Positions 55,936 to 64,000 of a DNA stretch of 64,000 nucleotides are shown here, piece by piece (within the stretch, counting starts at the first letter, position 1; every line of letters begins with the position of its first letter). The translations under genes and the position numbers were made by a program. This DNA comes from Deltaproteobacteria bacterium. Its GTDB lineage: Bacteria; Myxococcota_A; UBA9160; UBA4427. Where the stretch lies: positions 372,001 through 436,000 of the forward strand of contig JADJOR010000008.1 of assembly GCA_016713665.1 (NCBI GenBank). The letters run 5' to 3'. The notes below the pieces were generated by a model that worked only from the letters and a program-made list of their open reading frames with translations, was not told where the DNA came from and did no database searches.

Positions 55936-56865
55936 ATGCAGCGCAGTCCGATCCACCACCGCCGCGTGTCGGGGCACCTTCTCGTCGCCCTCTGCGCGTC
56001 GCTCGCGGTGTTCGTTTCGTGTTCCACGATGCCTCCGAAGGAACGTCAGCTCCTCTACGCACCCGATGAATTTCGCCTGGCTCTGGAGAGTCGCATCGCG
56101 GAGCTCCCCGCTTCCCTGTCGGCCCCGCCCTTCGAAGTCGACCCGAAGACGGTGAAACGCGCGCTGGCCGCCATCGAGAAGGCCCCGCTCGGTCCCCCTC
56201 GCGTCGAGGCGCTGGTCCAGTTCCTGACGGAGCCCGAGCCGAAGGGGCTCGGCATCGTCTACGACTGGTCCGTCACGGCCAATGCGGCGCGGACGCTCGA
56301 GCTGCGACGAGGCAATTGTTTTGCGCTGGCGAGCGTCCTCGTCGGCCTGGGACGGGGAGTCGGATGGCCGATCTACTACGCCGAGGCACGACCACGGACG
56401 CCCGAGACGCAACAATTCGAGGACGTGAGGGCGCTGTCGGACCACATGATCGTCTTGATCGTCGCGAAGACCGTCCAGATGTACGTCGACTTCACCGGCC
56501 TGATCAAGAACGATCAATACGACATCCGGGCCATCGACGACCTGACCGCCTACGCCCACCTGATCAACAATCTCGCCGGCCAACGCGTCATGAATCCGGA
56601 TCGCGCGTCGAGCGACGAGGACTGGCAGGCCGCCCTCGAGGGCTTCGAGCTCGCGACCCGCATCCAGCCCGATCTCGGACGCGCGTGGAACAACCTCGGC
56701 ATCGTCTACCGAAGGCTCGGGCGCATCGACGACGCGCGCGAGGCCTATCATCGCGCGCTCGAGCTCGACGCCGGCTTCGGTTCGGCCGAGCGCAATCTCA
56801 GTCTGATGGAGACCCGCTCCCAGGGTGGACCGAGCCTGATCCGGAGCGGGAGCTCGAAACCATGA
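55936..56865 (+). CDS. Lipoprotein with transglutaminase-like and TPR regions
   Basis: 309 residues from ATG 55936. Lipobox-like ASLAVFVSC near residue 30. A transglutaminase-like core shows the cysteine in ELRRGNCFALASVLVG, the histidine in LSDHMIVLI and the aspartate in MYVDFTGL, in the order of the catalytic triad. One clear TPR pair follows (AWNNLGIVYRRLGRIDDAREAY, residues about 255-290). Such proteins occur near M50 proteases and polysaccharide systems. Function is unknown. Its TGA overlaps an ATG just before the protease gene. Confidence 0.78.
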   Translation: MQRSPIHHRRVSGHLLVALCASLAVFVSCSTMPPKERQLLYAPDEFRLALESRIAELPASLSAPPFEVDPKTVKRALAAIEKAPLGPPRVEALVQFLTEPEPKGLGIVYDWSVTANAARTLELRRGNCFALASVLVGLGRGVGWPIYYAEARPRTPETQQFEDVRALSDHMIVLIVAKTVQMYVDFTGLIKNDQYDIRAIDDLTAYAHLINNLAGQRVMNPDRASSDEDWQAALEGFELATRIQPDLGRAWNNLGIVYRRLGRIDDAREAYHRALELDAGFGSAERNLSLMETRSQGGPSLIRSGSSKP

Positions 56866-56878
56866 GGAGTCTCTTCGC

Positions 56879-57583
56879 TTGAACGATCCCGTCGAAGCCA
56901 TCGCCTTCTATGCCGTCTTCGTCTTCGCCGTGACGGTCCACGAGGCCGCCCACGCGTGGGTCGCCATGAAGGGGGGCGATCTCACGGCCTACGCCGGCGG
57001 TCAGGTCTCCCTCGACCCGCTGCCCCACATGAAGCGCGAGCCCTTCGGCATGGTGATCCTGCCGATCCTGACGGTCGCGCTCAACGGGTTTCCGATCGGC
57101 TACGCGAGCGCGCCCTACGATCCGAGCTGGGCGATGCGCCATCCGCGGCGCGCGGCCTGGATGGCGCTCGCGGGCCCCGGCGCCAACTTCGCGATGACCC
57201 TGCTCGCCTTCGCTGCGATCCGGATCGGCGTCGCCGGGGGCCAGTTCATGGCCCCGGACGGCCTGAACTTCACGTCGGTGACCGCGGCCGCCGGCGACCC
57301 GGGCGGTCTCGCGGCCGCGGCGGCGATGCTGCTCTCGATCTTCTTCTCGATGAACCTGCTGCTCTTCGTGCTGAACATGCTGCCGGTGCCGCCCCTCGAC
57401 GGCAGCGGCGCCATCGGCCTCGTGCTGCCCCCGAGCTGGGCCGAGGCCTATCAGTCTCTCTGTCGGCAGCCGATCGTCGCGATCGTCGCCTTGCTCGCGG
57501 TCTGGAATTTCGCGGGCCACGTCTTCCGACCCTGCTTCCGACTCGCCGTCGCGTGGCTCTACCCCGACGCACGCTACGAATGA
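56879..57583 (+). CDS. Site-2-protease (M50) family membrane protein
   Basis: 234 residues with about five or six membrane segments. Zinc motif HEAAH near residues 21-25 and the distal NMLPVPPLDGSG carrying the aspartate ligand. It is of the small, PDZ-less site-2-protease type. Start TTG 56879-56881 with GAGGAG 12 nt upstream; no ATG fits. It follows the transglutaminase-TPR lipoprotein by 13 nt. The target of cleavage is unknown. Confidence 0.88.
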   Translation: MNDPVEAIAFYAVFVFAVTVHEAAHAWVAMKGGDLTAYAGGQVSLDPLPHMKREPFGMVILPILTVALNGFPIGYASAPYDPSWAMRHPRRAAWMALAGPGANFAMTLLAFAAIRIGVAGGQFMAPDGLNFTSVTAAAGDPGGLAAAAAMLLSIFFSMNLLLFVLNMLPVPPLDGSGAIGLVLPPSWAEAYQSLCRQPIVAIVALLAVWNFAGHVFRPCFRLAVAWLYPDARYE

Positions 57584-57593
57584 GCCGCGTCGA

Positions 57594-58547
57594 CTATCGG
57601 AGCCGCGGGTCGAAGCGGACCGAGACGCCGCCGAGCACCTGATACTGGATCGGCTCGGGATCGTTCAGGCTCGAGACGAACTGGAAGGTACCGCGGGGGG
57701 AGCTCCCCGAGGCGGACATGTCGCGGTCGGTGGCGAACCAGGACATGCGGCCCTCCAGAAAGAAGCCGAAGCGCAGCGGGCCCTGCTGGTAGGCGTCGAC
57801 GGAGAAGGTCTCCGTGATGCTGATGCCGTGGTAGAGCTCGCGGTCGCCCTTCACGTCGATGTACTCGGCCTCGGACTCCGTGGTGCTGCTGCGGGGGCTC
57901 GTGCGGCGCAGGTAGGTCCCCTCCGCCTGGGCCGCCATGCCGATGTACTCGAAGCCCTGCATGAAGTGGAACTGCTGCTGGTCGAAGGGGAGCGTGAAGT
58001 CCACGCCGAGCCCGGCGGTCCAGATGTAATCGACCGAGGTCCGATTGCGCAGGCGGATCGAGCAGGTCGCGGTCGGACCCGGCGGATTGCCGACGGTGGA
58101 CGGGCAGTTGTCGTCGAAGCCCGGCGTGCCCGTGTCGTACTGGACGTCTTCACGATCCGAGATGAGCCCGCGCGAGATCGGCACGTTGAGGCTGCTGCGC
58201 AGCACGAGTCGGGGCCGCGTCGGAATCGCGAGCTCGACGGGGGTCAGGAGCTCGAGGCCGAACTTGAAATGTTGCGAGATGAGCGAGTCGCCGCTGTCGG
58301 AGAGGGTCGTCGTGCCCGTCTCGGTTGGGACGACGGCCTCGCCCTTGTGGGGCTGGGTCAGGACGCCGAAGCCGAGGGTGAGCTGGGGCTCCCAGCCGGG
58401 GCCGACGGGGAGGTCGGCGCTCTCGTCGGCGAGCGGTGCATCGACGTAGGGCTCTTCGGCGCGGGCGGTCCACGCCGCCGCGCTCGTGAGGGCGACGACC
58501 AGGGCGACCGCGAACGCGCGTTCGGCGAACGGAAACGCTCTTTCCAT
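57594..58547 (-). CDS. Predicted outer-membrane beta-barrel protein
   Basis: 317 residues. Signal peptide ends near residue 30 (ALTSAAAWTARA). The mature part alternates polar and hydrophobic residues and is rich in aromatic girdle residues (YIWTAGLGVDFTLPFD, FGFFLEGRMSWFATDRD), ending in YQVLGGVSVRF. Two cysteines (DDNCPST, ATCSIRL) may form a surface-loop disulfide. No family recognised. The ATG overlaps the upstream lipoprotein stop by one base (TGATG), making it the last gene of the four-gene sulfatase-like/TonB-receptor operon. Confidence 0.8.
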   Translation of the reverse strand: MERAFPFAERAFAVALVVALTSAAAWTARAEEPYVDAPLADESADLPVGPGWEPQLTLGFGVLTQPHKGEAVVPTETGTTTLSDSGDSLISQHFKFGLELLTPVELAIPTRPRLVLRSSLNVPISRGLISDREDVQYDTGTPGFDDNCPSTVGNPPGPTATCSIRLRNRTSVDYIWTAGLGVDFTLPFDQQQFHFMQGFEYIGMAAQAEGTYLRRTSPRSSTTESEAEYIDVKGDRELYHGISITETFSVDAYQQGPLRFGFFLEGRMSWFATDRDMSASGSSPRGTFQFVSSLNDPEPIQYQVLGGVSVRFDPRLR

Positions 58548-59821
58548 CACGGCTTCGGCCCCTCGCTCCCGGCCTTCTTCACCTCGCGCTGCTGCTGACG
58601 GATGGCATGCAGTCCGAGCACGGCCTGCTCGACCTCGTTCGGAACGCCGACTTCGGCCATGTAGCGCTCGACCGCAGGATGATCCTTGCGCGACCACATC
58701 GCGAGGATCTGCTTCAGCGCGGCGATCTTCTCGCCCGGCGCCTCGATCTTCTCCGCGAGCGGAAGAGCCTCGTGGATGTCCACCGAGATGAGGTACTGCG
58801 TGAGCGGGAACCGCATCGAAGCGTCGATCGCGGGATCGTCCAGATGCGCCCGGATCCAGGCCGAGGCCGCCTTGCCGTCGGACTTGAGATAATGATAGGC
58901 GGCCGAGCGCAGCCCGAGATGGCGGCCGGCGCTGTCCTTGCGGCCGCGGAGCCATTCGATCGTCGCGAGCGGATCGCGCGCACCGGCCGCCTCGGCGATC
59001 CCGTCGAGATAGGCCCCGAGCGCGAGCTTCGGCTCGACCTCCTCGTACCAGGCGAAGGCCGCGGCCGGATCGTAGTGGGCGAGGCTCACCAGCGCCGAGT
59101 GCAGCGCGTCCCGCTTCAGGTCGTTCTTCGCCTCCCACGGAATCGAATCGACCCAGGCCCGCAGCTTCGGCATGCCGCTGCGGTAGAACTCGATCATCGC
59201 CTGGGTGATCACCCAGCTGCGCTCCTGGCCCGACGGCAGGTCCTCGAGGAGCTTCGTCAGCGCCTCGTGTCGCCCGGCCGACGCCAGACCCGCAGCGGTC
59301 GCATCGACGATCAGATTGCGGACGGTCCCGGACTCCGGCCCCTCCGGCCCGAGCGACGCCAACGCGAACGCGCGGGCTTCGTCGGCGCCGCCGTGGCGGG
59401 TCCAGTAGTGGACGACCTCGGAGATCGCGCTCTGACCGACCATCGGCGCGCGCCAGTGGGTGAACCAGTCGAGGGCGGCCCGGGCATCGATGCGGGCCCA
59501 GGCGTTCGCGAAGACCCGGACCTCGTCGCGATCGAGCCCCTCGACCGCGGCGTCGTAGGCATCTCTCGCCCCCTCGACGTTCTCCGCGTCGACCCGCTCC
59601 ATGAGCGCGCAGATCGCGGAGAGCCGATCGAGGGTATCCGGGAGGACGAGCGCCTCGGCGACGGCCTGCTTCATCGCCCCGGCGTCGAGCGGCCCTGCGG
59701 CCGCCCCATCGGCCGAGCCGGCGCCGCCCTGCGAGCCCGGCGGCGAGCAGGCCGAAAGCCCGAGCCAGAGCAGGGCGAGCAGCATCGAAGAACGGAGCGG
59801 GCGGAGCGTCGGAGATTGCAT
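58547..59821 (-). CDS. Helical-repeat lipoprotein of unknown function
   Basis: 424 residues. Lipoprotein signal with LWLGLSAC (lipid cysteine near residue 25), a Gly/Ser/Ala linker, then a helical solenoid-like chain with recurring Ala-x-Trp segments (ALDWFTHWRAP, AAFAWYEEVEP, TIEWLRGRK, AASAWIRAHL). The spacing of about 35-40 residues suggests TPR- or HEAT-like repeats that are too diverged to name. The ATG abuts the receptor stop. Likely a periplasmic or outer-membrane partner of the receptor. Confidence 0.82.
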   Translation of the reverse strand: MQSPTLRPLRSSMLLALLWLGLSACSPPGSQGGAGSADGAAAGPLDAGAMKQAVAEALVLPDTLDRLSAICALMERVDAENVEGARDAYDAAVEGLDRDEVRVFANAWARIDARAALDWFTHWRAPMVGQSAISEVVHYWTRHGGADEARAFALASLGPEGPESGTVRNLIVDATAAGLASAGRHEALTKLLEDLPSGQERSWVITQAMIEFYRSGMPKLRAWVDSIPWEAKNDLKRDALHSALVSLAHYDPAAAFAWYEEVEPKLALGAYLDGIAEAAGARDPLATIEWLRGRKDSAGRHLGLRSAAYHYLKSDGKAASAWIRAHLDDPAIDASMRFPLTQYLISVDIHEALPLAEKIEAPGEKIAALKQILAMWSRKDHPAVERYMAEVGVPNEVEQAVLGLHAIRQQQREVKKAGSEGPKP

Positions 59822-62431
59822 CTAGAACTTCACCGTGGCCGTGACGCCGTAGGTCCGGGGATCCCCGACGGCGTGAAGAATGGACTGTCGCAGGCGGGCG
59901 AGATTGAAGACGTCGACCGTGTAGGCCTGATCGGTCAGGTTCTCGACCCAGGCGGAGAGCTCGAAGTTCTCGGTCGGCGCCTTGTAGGTCAGCCGGAAGT
60001 TGAGGAGCCAGAGGGGATCCTGCTTCAAGAGATTCGAATTCGAGACGTCGAAGTAGACCTTGTCCTTGAAGGTCCAGTCGAGCCGGGGAATCACCGCCCC
60101 CCAGTCCCCGCCGAGGGGCCACGCGATGAAGCCGATGAAAGAGTACTCCGGCGAGTTGATGAGGCGGTTGCCGGAGAAGTCCTCGGTCAGCGTGATGATC
60201 GCCGTCTCGGGCTGGACGGTCTGGGTGTTGACGAAATCGGTGTACTTGCTGTCGAGCCAGGCGAACGTCACGTGGATCCAGAGCTTGTCGAGGAGCAGCG
60301 GTCCCCAGTCCTCGAAGGGCTTGACGTCGAACTCGGCCTCGAACCCGAGGACGTCCGCGTCGTCGGCGTTGACGAGCTGCTGGACCGGGACGCCGCCGCC
60401 CACGTTCAGGAGGCGGAAGATCTGGATGTTGTTGTAGTCGTAGTAGAAGAGCGCCCAGTTCGCGGTGAGCCGCTTGCCCCAGAGCATGCTCTTCATGCCG
60501 AGCTCGACCGAGTCGATCTCCTCGGGATCGACCGGCGTCGTCAGGTTGTCGCCGTTCGAGGTCCGGGAGTTCGGGAAGACGACGCCGCCGTTGATGTGCG
60601 GCCCCTTCCATCCCCTCGCATAACGAAGATAGAAGCTCACGTCCTCGACGGGCGTCCAGGTCCCCTTGAGATCGCCGGCCGCACCGACCTTCTTCGTCGC
60701 CGCGACGGCCGTCTGATCGCAGAACTTGAGATCGGTCGGACTCTCCTGGCAAACGCGTTCGCCGGTGGCGAGATTGGATCTGAAGCTGCGGAGGTTCAGC
60801 TCCTTGTCCTCGTAGTTGACGCGCGCCCCGCCTTCGACCTTGAACGCCTCGACGGGCTCCCACGCGAGATTGAGCCAGCCGGTGCCGTACCGCGTGAAGA
60901 AGCCGTAGCCCTGCTGGATGACCGGATTCGTCAGGCCGAGGACGAACTGGTTGTCGACCTGGAGGCCCTCGTAGAGGTACATGCCGCCGAGCTGCCAGCG
61001 GAAGCCCTGGTCCGCGTCGTAGTCGACGCGGAGCTCCTGCGTGACCTGTCGGGCCTCGTTGCCCAGCACCGGCTCGAGGCCGAGATAGGGATTGCCGTCG
61101 AGGTTGAGCTCGACGTGGCGCTTGTTCCATTCGTAGCCGGTCACGCTCGTCAGTGAGAAGGCGCCGTAGTCGAGCTTGCCGACGAGGCTCGTCCCGAAGA
61201 GGTCGAGCTTCTCCTTCTCGACGTTGTTGTAGTCGCCCTCGTAGGGATTGCCGTCGAAGGGACTGTTGATCGGGAGCTTGACGTTCGCCGTGCCGGGGAC
61301 GACGAACTGGTTGTCGGGGTCGACGTAGCCGTTCGCGTCGAGGGCGGTGCGGGTGCTCGGCTTGATCTCGTTGGCGCGCTGCTGGGCGCCGACGACCTGG
61401 AACTGCCGTGCGTCTCCGCGATTCTGCCCGCCGTGGAAGTTGAGGATGAAGTCGAGCCCGACCTCGCCGACCTCCTGCTGGGCACGGAGCAGCGTCCGCG
61501 CGCCCCAGTTGCTCTGGTCGTTCACCCACTGCTTGACCGGCGGCACCTCCCCGACGTTCCAACCGAGCCCACCGAAGGGCACGAGGATGTCCGACGTGTT
61601 CTGCGTGTTGAAGCACTGATTGAAGACGCGTTGCGCCCGCGACTGCGTGATCGGCAGCCCGGGGTTCGTGTTGAACCCGGGATCGGCGCAGCGATTGCGC
61701 ACGAAGCCGTCGCGCGCGTTCGTCCGGAACGAGCTGCGCATCGAGATCACGTCGGGGACGATCACGTTCTCGACCGCGCCTTCGAGCTGGACCTGATTGA
61801 AGCGGCCGTAGGTCGCCCGGAAGGTCGCCCCGGGCGTGCTCGTCGGCTTCTTCGCGACGACGCGGATCGTCCCTGCGGAGGAGTTGCGCCCGTACATCGT
61901 CGTCTGCGGTCCCCGCAGCACGTCGACGTTCTCGACGTCGAAGAGCTGCGCGAGCTGGCCGGCGGGGGAGTTCATGTAGATCTCGTCGTTGTAGACGGCG
62001 ACCGACGACGAGGAGTTGGCGTTGAAGTCGCGAATGCCGACGCCGCGGATGAAGAGCGTCGGATTCGAGGCCGCAAAGGGCGTACGGATCTCGAGGTTCG
62101 GCGTGAACTGGGAGATGTCGGAGAGATCCGAGGCGCCGAGGGCCTGGAGATAGTTCGCGTCGAACTTGATCGCGGAGACTTCCTGGGTCTGGAGCAGGGC
62201 GGCGGCGCCCGTCCCGACGACCACCATCTCCTCGACGCCGGCGAACGGATCGGCGCCGCTCGAGCCGGACGAGCCGGACGAGCCGCCGGGCGAGGCGTCC
62301 TGAGCGGATGCAGGCAAACCGAGCCACGTCGCCATCGCGAGAACGGCCCAAACCCGGACCCACCCGGGTCTGCGGATGTCGAGCCTCCGGATGTCGACGC
62401 TGCGGCTCGTCACGGGCGCGACGAACGACAC
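59822..62431 (-). CDS. TonB-dependent outer-membrane receptor
   Basis: 869 residues from GTG (complement 62429-62431) with GGGAGG 5 nt upstream. Signal peptide ends near residue 43 (ATWLGLPASA). A (GSS)n linker encoded by a 9-bp tandem repeat follows. The TonB-box-like EEMVVVG precedes a plug domain (SQFTPNLEI, FIRGVGIRDF, VLRGPQTTMYGRNSSAGTI), then a 22-strand barrel ending in TVKF. It is of the sphingomonad-type siderophore/natural-product receptor group, so the ligand is open. Its operon partners suggest something other than plain iron uptake. Confidence 0.92.
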   Translation of the reverse strand: MSFVAPVTSRSVDIRRLDIRRPGWVRVWAVLAMATWLGLPASAQDASPGGSSGSSGSSGADPFAGVEEMVVVGTGAAALLQTQEVSAIKFDANYLQALGASDLSDISQFTPNLEIRTPFAASNPTLFIRGVGIRDFNANSSSSVAVYNDEIYMNSPAGQLAQLFDVENVDVLRGPQTTMYGRNSSAGTIRVVAKKPTSTPGATFRATYGRFNQVQLEGAVENVIVPDVISMRSSFRTNARDGFVRNRCADPGFNTNPGLPITQSRAQRVFNQCFNTQNTSDILVPFGGLGWNVGEVPPVKQWVNDQSNWGARTLLRAQQEVGEVGLDFILNFHGGQNRGDARQFQVVGAQQRANEIKPSTRTALDANGYVDPDNQFVVPGTANVKLPINSPFDGNPYEGDYNNVEKEKLDLFGTSLVGKLDYGAFSLTSVTGYEWNKRHVELNLDGNPYLGLEPVLGNEARQVTQELRVDYDADQGFRWQLGGMYLYEGLQVDNQFVLGLTNPVIQQGYGFFTRYGTGWLNLAWEPVEAFKVEGGARVNYEDKELNLRSFRSNLATGERVCQESPTDLKFCDQTAVAATKKVGAAGDLKGTWTPVEDVSFYLRYARGWKGPHINGGVVFPNSRTSNGDNLTTPVDPEEIDSVELGMKSMLWGKRLTANWALFYYDYNNIQIFRLLNVGGGVPVQQLVNADDADVLGFEAEFDVKPFEDWGPLLLDKLWIHVTFAWLDSKYTDFVNTQTVQPETAIITLTEDFSGNRLINSPEYSFIGFIAWPLGGDWGAVIPRLDWTFKDKVYFDVSNSNLLKQDPLWLLNFRLTYKAPTENFELSAWVENLTDQAYTVDVFNLARLRQSILHAVGDPRTYGVTATVKF

Positions 62432-62572
62432 TGGGACCTCCCTGGGTATCTGGACTGGAACCGGGCTCGGTCTCCTCCGGTGACTCTCTCGAACGTCCTC
62501 GAAGATCCTCGACGTTTCCCGAAAGCGCCGCTCGAAATCCCTGCACGTCGCCGGCGTCCGTCTGCCGACCGT

Positions 62573-64000
62573 TCATTCGTCGATCGAGTATCCGAGGGCG
62601 CGAAGCTGGCGCAGACTCAGGTCGTCGAGCTCGATCTCGGGCGCCCCGCCATCCCATGGCGTCTTGCCCTGCAAATACAGCTTTGCTCGATCTTGAAGCT
62701 TTGCAAGGGCGTCGGGCGCTTCGGTCGCGACGTTCCTGCGTTCGTGCGGGTCGCTCCCGACTTCGAAGAGCAGATCGTTCTCGGGATGATTCGCGTCGTG
62801 CAGCAGGCGATAGTCCCCTTCCTGCACGCCGATGACGGGATTCGGGTCCATCTTCGGCTGTCCCCAGCTGCGATCGAGATGACTGATCGAGATCGGCGTC
62901 GGATCGGCCGTGCGATCGCCGGTCAGCCAGCCGGCCCGTGACTTTCCGTCAGTTTCCTTCATCGAAGGAAGCCCGACGAGCTCGAGCACCGTCGGCCAGA
63001 CGTCGACGTTCTCGGTCCGCTGCTCGACGACGATGCCCGGATCGAGCTTGAACGGGAACGAGAGGATGAAGGGCGTCACCACGACCTCGTAGTGGACGTC
63101 GCGGGCATGGCCCTCGCTGCCGTGCTCGCCGAACGCCTCGCCGTGGTCCGACGCGAAGACGACGAGCGTCCGGTCCTGCAGCGACAGGCGGAAGAGCTCC
63201 GCCATGAATTCGCCGATCTGCTCGTCGGTCCAGCGCACGGCGTTGTCGTAGGCGTCGGAGTAGGTGTGTCCGAAGATCGCCGTCTCCTCGGTGCTGATGT
63301 ACTGATGGACGTCCATCAGGTGCATGTAGAGGAAGAAACGCCGATCGCGGTTGGCGCGCAGGAACTCGATGGCGGTGTAGATCGCGTCGATGTCGGTGCC
63401 GTCGATGCGACCGGCGATCGGCTTCTGGCGCAGGGCCTGGGGCGCGAGCCGGGCGCTCGGGGTGACGTAGTAGTCGAAGCCCTGCTGGAAGCCGAAATTC
63501 GGGGCGACCCAGCCATTGCGCCAGATTCCGGCGGTGAAGTAGCCGGCCTCCTGGAAGATTTCGGCCGGGAGCCGTGCTTCCGGGGCGAGGGTGTCGTTGT
63601 AGGTGAGGACGTCCGTGCGCTGGGGATGGAGGCCGGTCCAGAGCGAGGCCATCGAGGTCTTGGTCCAGGAGGACTGGGCGCGGTGGTCGGCGAAGCGCAG
63701 GCCGCGGCCGGCGAAATAGTCGAGCACCGGCGTCGTCGCCCGCTCGTAGCCGTAGCTCCCCATGCGATCGGCGCGCAGGGTGTCGACCAGGACGAAGACG
63801 ACGTTCAGATCGTCGCGCGAAGCGAGCGCCGCGACGTCCTCGAGGGTGCCGACCTGGCGCGTGTCGAAGGCGTCGCTCGGCGCTTCCCGGCAGCCGGTCG
63901 AGGTGAGGGCCAGGACGGAGAAGAGGAAGGGGACGAAACAGCGGCCGATGACGGCGAGAAAAGGCCCCCCCGGCTCGAGCGACCATCGATTCCGCCTCAC
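62573..64000 (-). CDS. Sulfatase-fold lipoprotein without the formylglycine motif; start at or beyond the window edge
   Basis: At least 475 residues. Signal with lipobox LALTSTGC (Cys37), then the alkaline-phosphatase/sulfatase fold. Metal ligands lie in VLVDTLRADRMGSYG and ASDHGEAFGEHG. At the nucleophile position the sequence is SWTKTSMASLWTG, so Thr113 replaces the sulfatase Cys/Ser and the arginine of CxPxR is missing. It is more likely a phosphoester- or phosphonate-type hydrolase or transferase than a sulfatase. A GTG occupies the last three bases of the window. The short N region fits a real start, but the gene may begin beyond the edge. First visible gene of the operon with the TonB receptor. 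Confidence 0.87.
   Translation of the reverse strand: MRRNRWSLEPGGPFLAVIGRCFVPFLFSVLALTSTGCREAPSDAFDTRQVGTLEDVAALASRDDLNVVFVLVDTLRADRMGSYGYERATTPVLDYFAGRGLRFADHRAQSSWTKTSMASLWTGLHPQRTDVLTYNDTLAPEARLPAEIFQEAGYFTAGIWRNGWVAPNFGFQQGFDYYVTPSARLAPQALRQKPIAGRIDGTDIDAIYTAIEFLRANRDRRFFLYMHLMDVHQYISTEETAIFGHTYSDAYDNAVRWTDEQIGEFMAELFRLSLQDRTLVVFASDHGEAFGEHGSEGHARDVHYEVVVTPFILSFPFKLDPGIVVEQRTENVDVWPTVLELVGLPSMKETDGKSRAGWLTGDRTADPTPISISHLDRSWGQPKMDPNPVIGVQEGDYRLLHDANHPENDLLFEVGSDPHERRNVATEAPDALAKLQDRAKLYLQGKTPWDGGAPEIELDDLSLRQLRALGYSIDE

Noticed and set aside
57594..62657. A single 1687-codon minus-strand frame
   Set aside because: Only its last 317 residues (the outer-membrane protein) are protein-like. 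The rest overlaps the receptor and lipoprotein genes in the wrong frame.

Overview
The window is 64 kb of a high-GC (roughly two-thirds G+C by eye) Gram-negative chromosome. LpxD, an outer-membrane TonB-dependent receptor, lipoproteins with lipoboxes, the C5 (HemA) haem route, an HrcA-type CIRCE box and PEP-CTERM proteins, together with a large acyl-CoA repertoire, fit a deltaproteobacterial-type lineage (Myxococcota, Desulfobacterota or Binatota-like). That placement is inference from gene content only. I saw no rRNA, tRNA, CRISPR array or insertion sequence.

Layout. 1-24 kb is housekeeping. A minus-strand run holds usp-lpxD-rnhB-truD-cysK (cysK cut by the window edge). A tightly overlapping haem operon follows, ccsA-hemA-hemC-cobA/hemD-hemB. 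Next come a macrodomain gene coupled to a deoxyhypusine-synthase-like gene, divergent trxA, and the cell-shape operon mreB / mreC-mreD-mrdA-rodA. A SurA/PpiD-like chaperone, folE and lexA complete this part. At 23.5-25.8 kb a promoter and CIRCE operator precede groES-groEL, which end at a rho-independent terminator. 26-40 kb is mixed: a CNNM/CBS membrane protein, a 3D-domain lipoprotein, an alpha/beta hydrolase, a TauD-type dioxygenase with a DUF486 protein, rimO, two adjacent PEP-CTERM proteins, a DUF7064-like protein overlapping an ALKBH4-like dioxygenase, a wax-ester synthase, a TonB-C-domain lipoprotein, and marR-epmC. 40-53.5 kb is catabolic: hydrolase, amidohydrolase, a tandem CaiB/BaiF CoA-transferase, a DUF35-thiolase pair, then an isovaleryl-CoA-dehydrogenase-type enzyme divergent from enoyl-CoA hydratase, three carboxylase subunits and a PECR-like SDR. 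53.5-64 kb is envelope and secretion: a membrane-anchored metallo-hydrolase, a PEP-CTERM GDSL hydrolase, a transglutaminase-TPR lipoprotein, an M50 protease, and a four-gene operon of sulfatase-fold lipoprotein, TonB-dependent receptor, helical lipoprotein and outer-membrane barrel protein.

The catabolic block resembles the liu/atu logic of branched-chain or isoprenoid acyl-CoA breakdown (dehydrogenation, carboxylation, hydration). Beside it are a CoA-transferase that could activate acids and a thiolase-DUF35 pair of the type used in retro-aldol side-chain cleavage.

A strong technical signal runs through the window. Several genes read perfectly except for one missing or extra base, usually in a short homopolymer (hemD, the PpiD-like gene, the CNNM gene, the 3D lipoprotein, the biotin carrier subunit), and the thiolase carries one in-frame TAG. 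Because hemD is among them, I favour sequencing or assembly error over real gene decay. I annotate these as genes with apparent frameshifts.

The most biologically unusual items are the bacterial ALKBH4-like protein with its N-terminal cysteine cluster, EpmC outside its usual gammaproteobacterial home, the coupled deoxyhypusine-synthase-like/macrodomain pair, and the sulfatase-fold/TonB-receptor operon.
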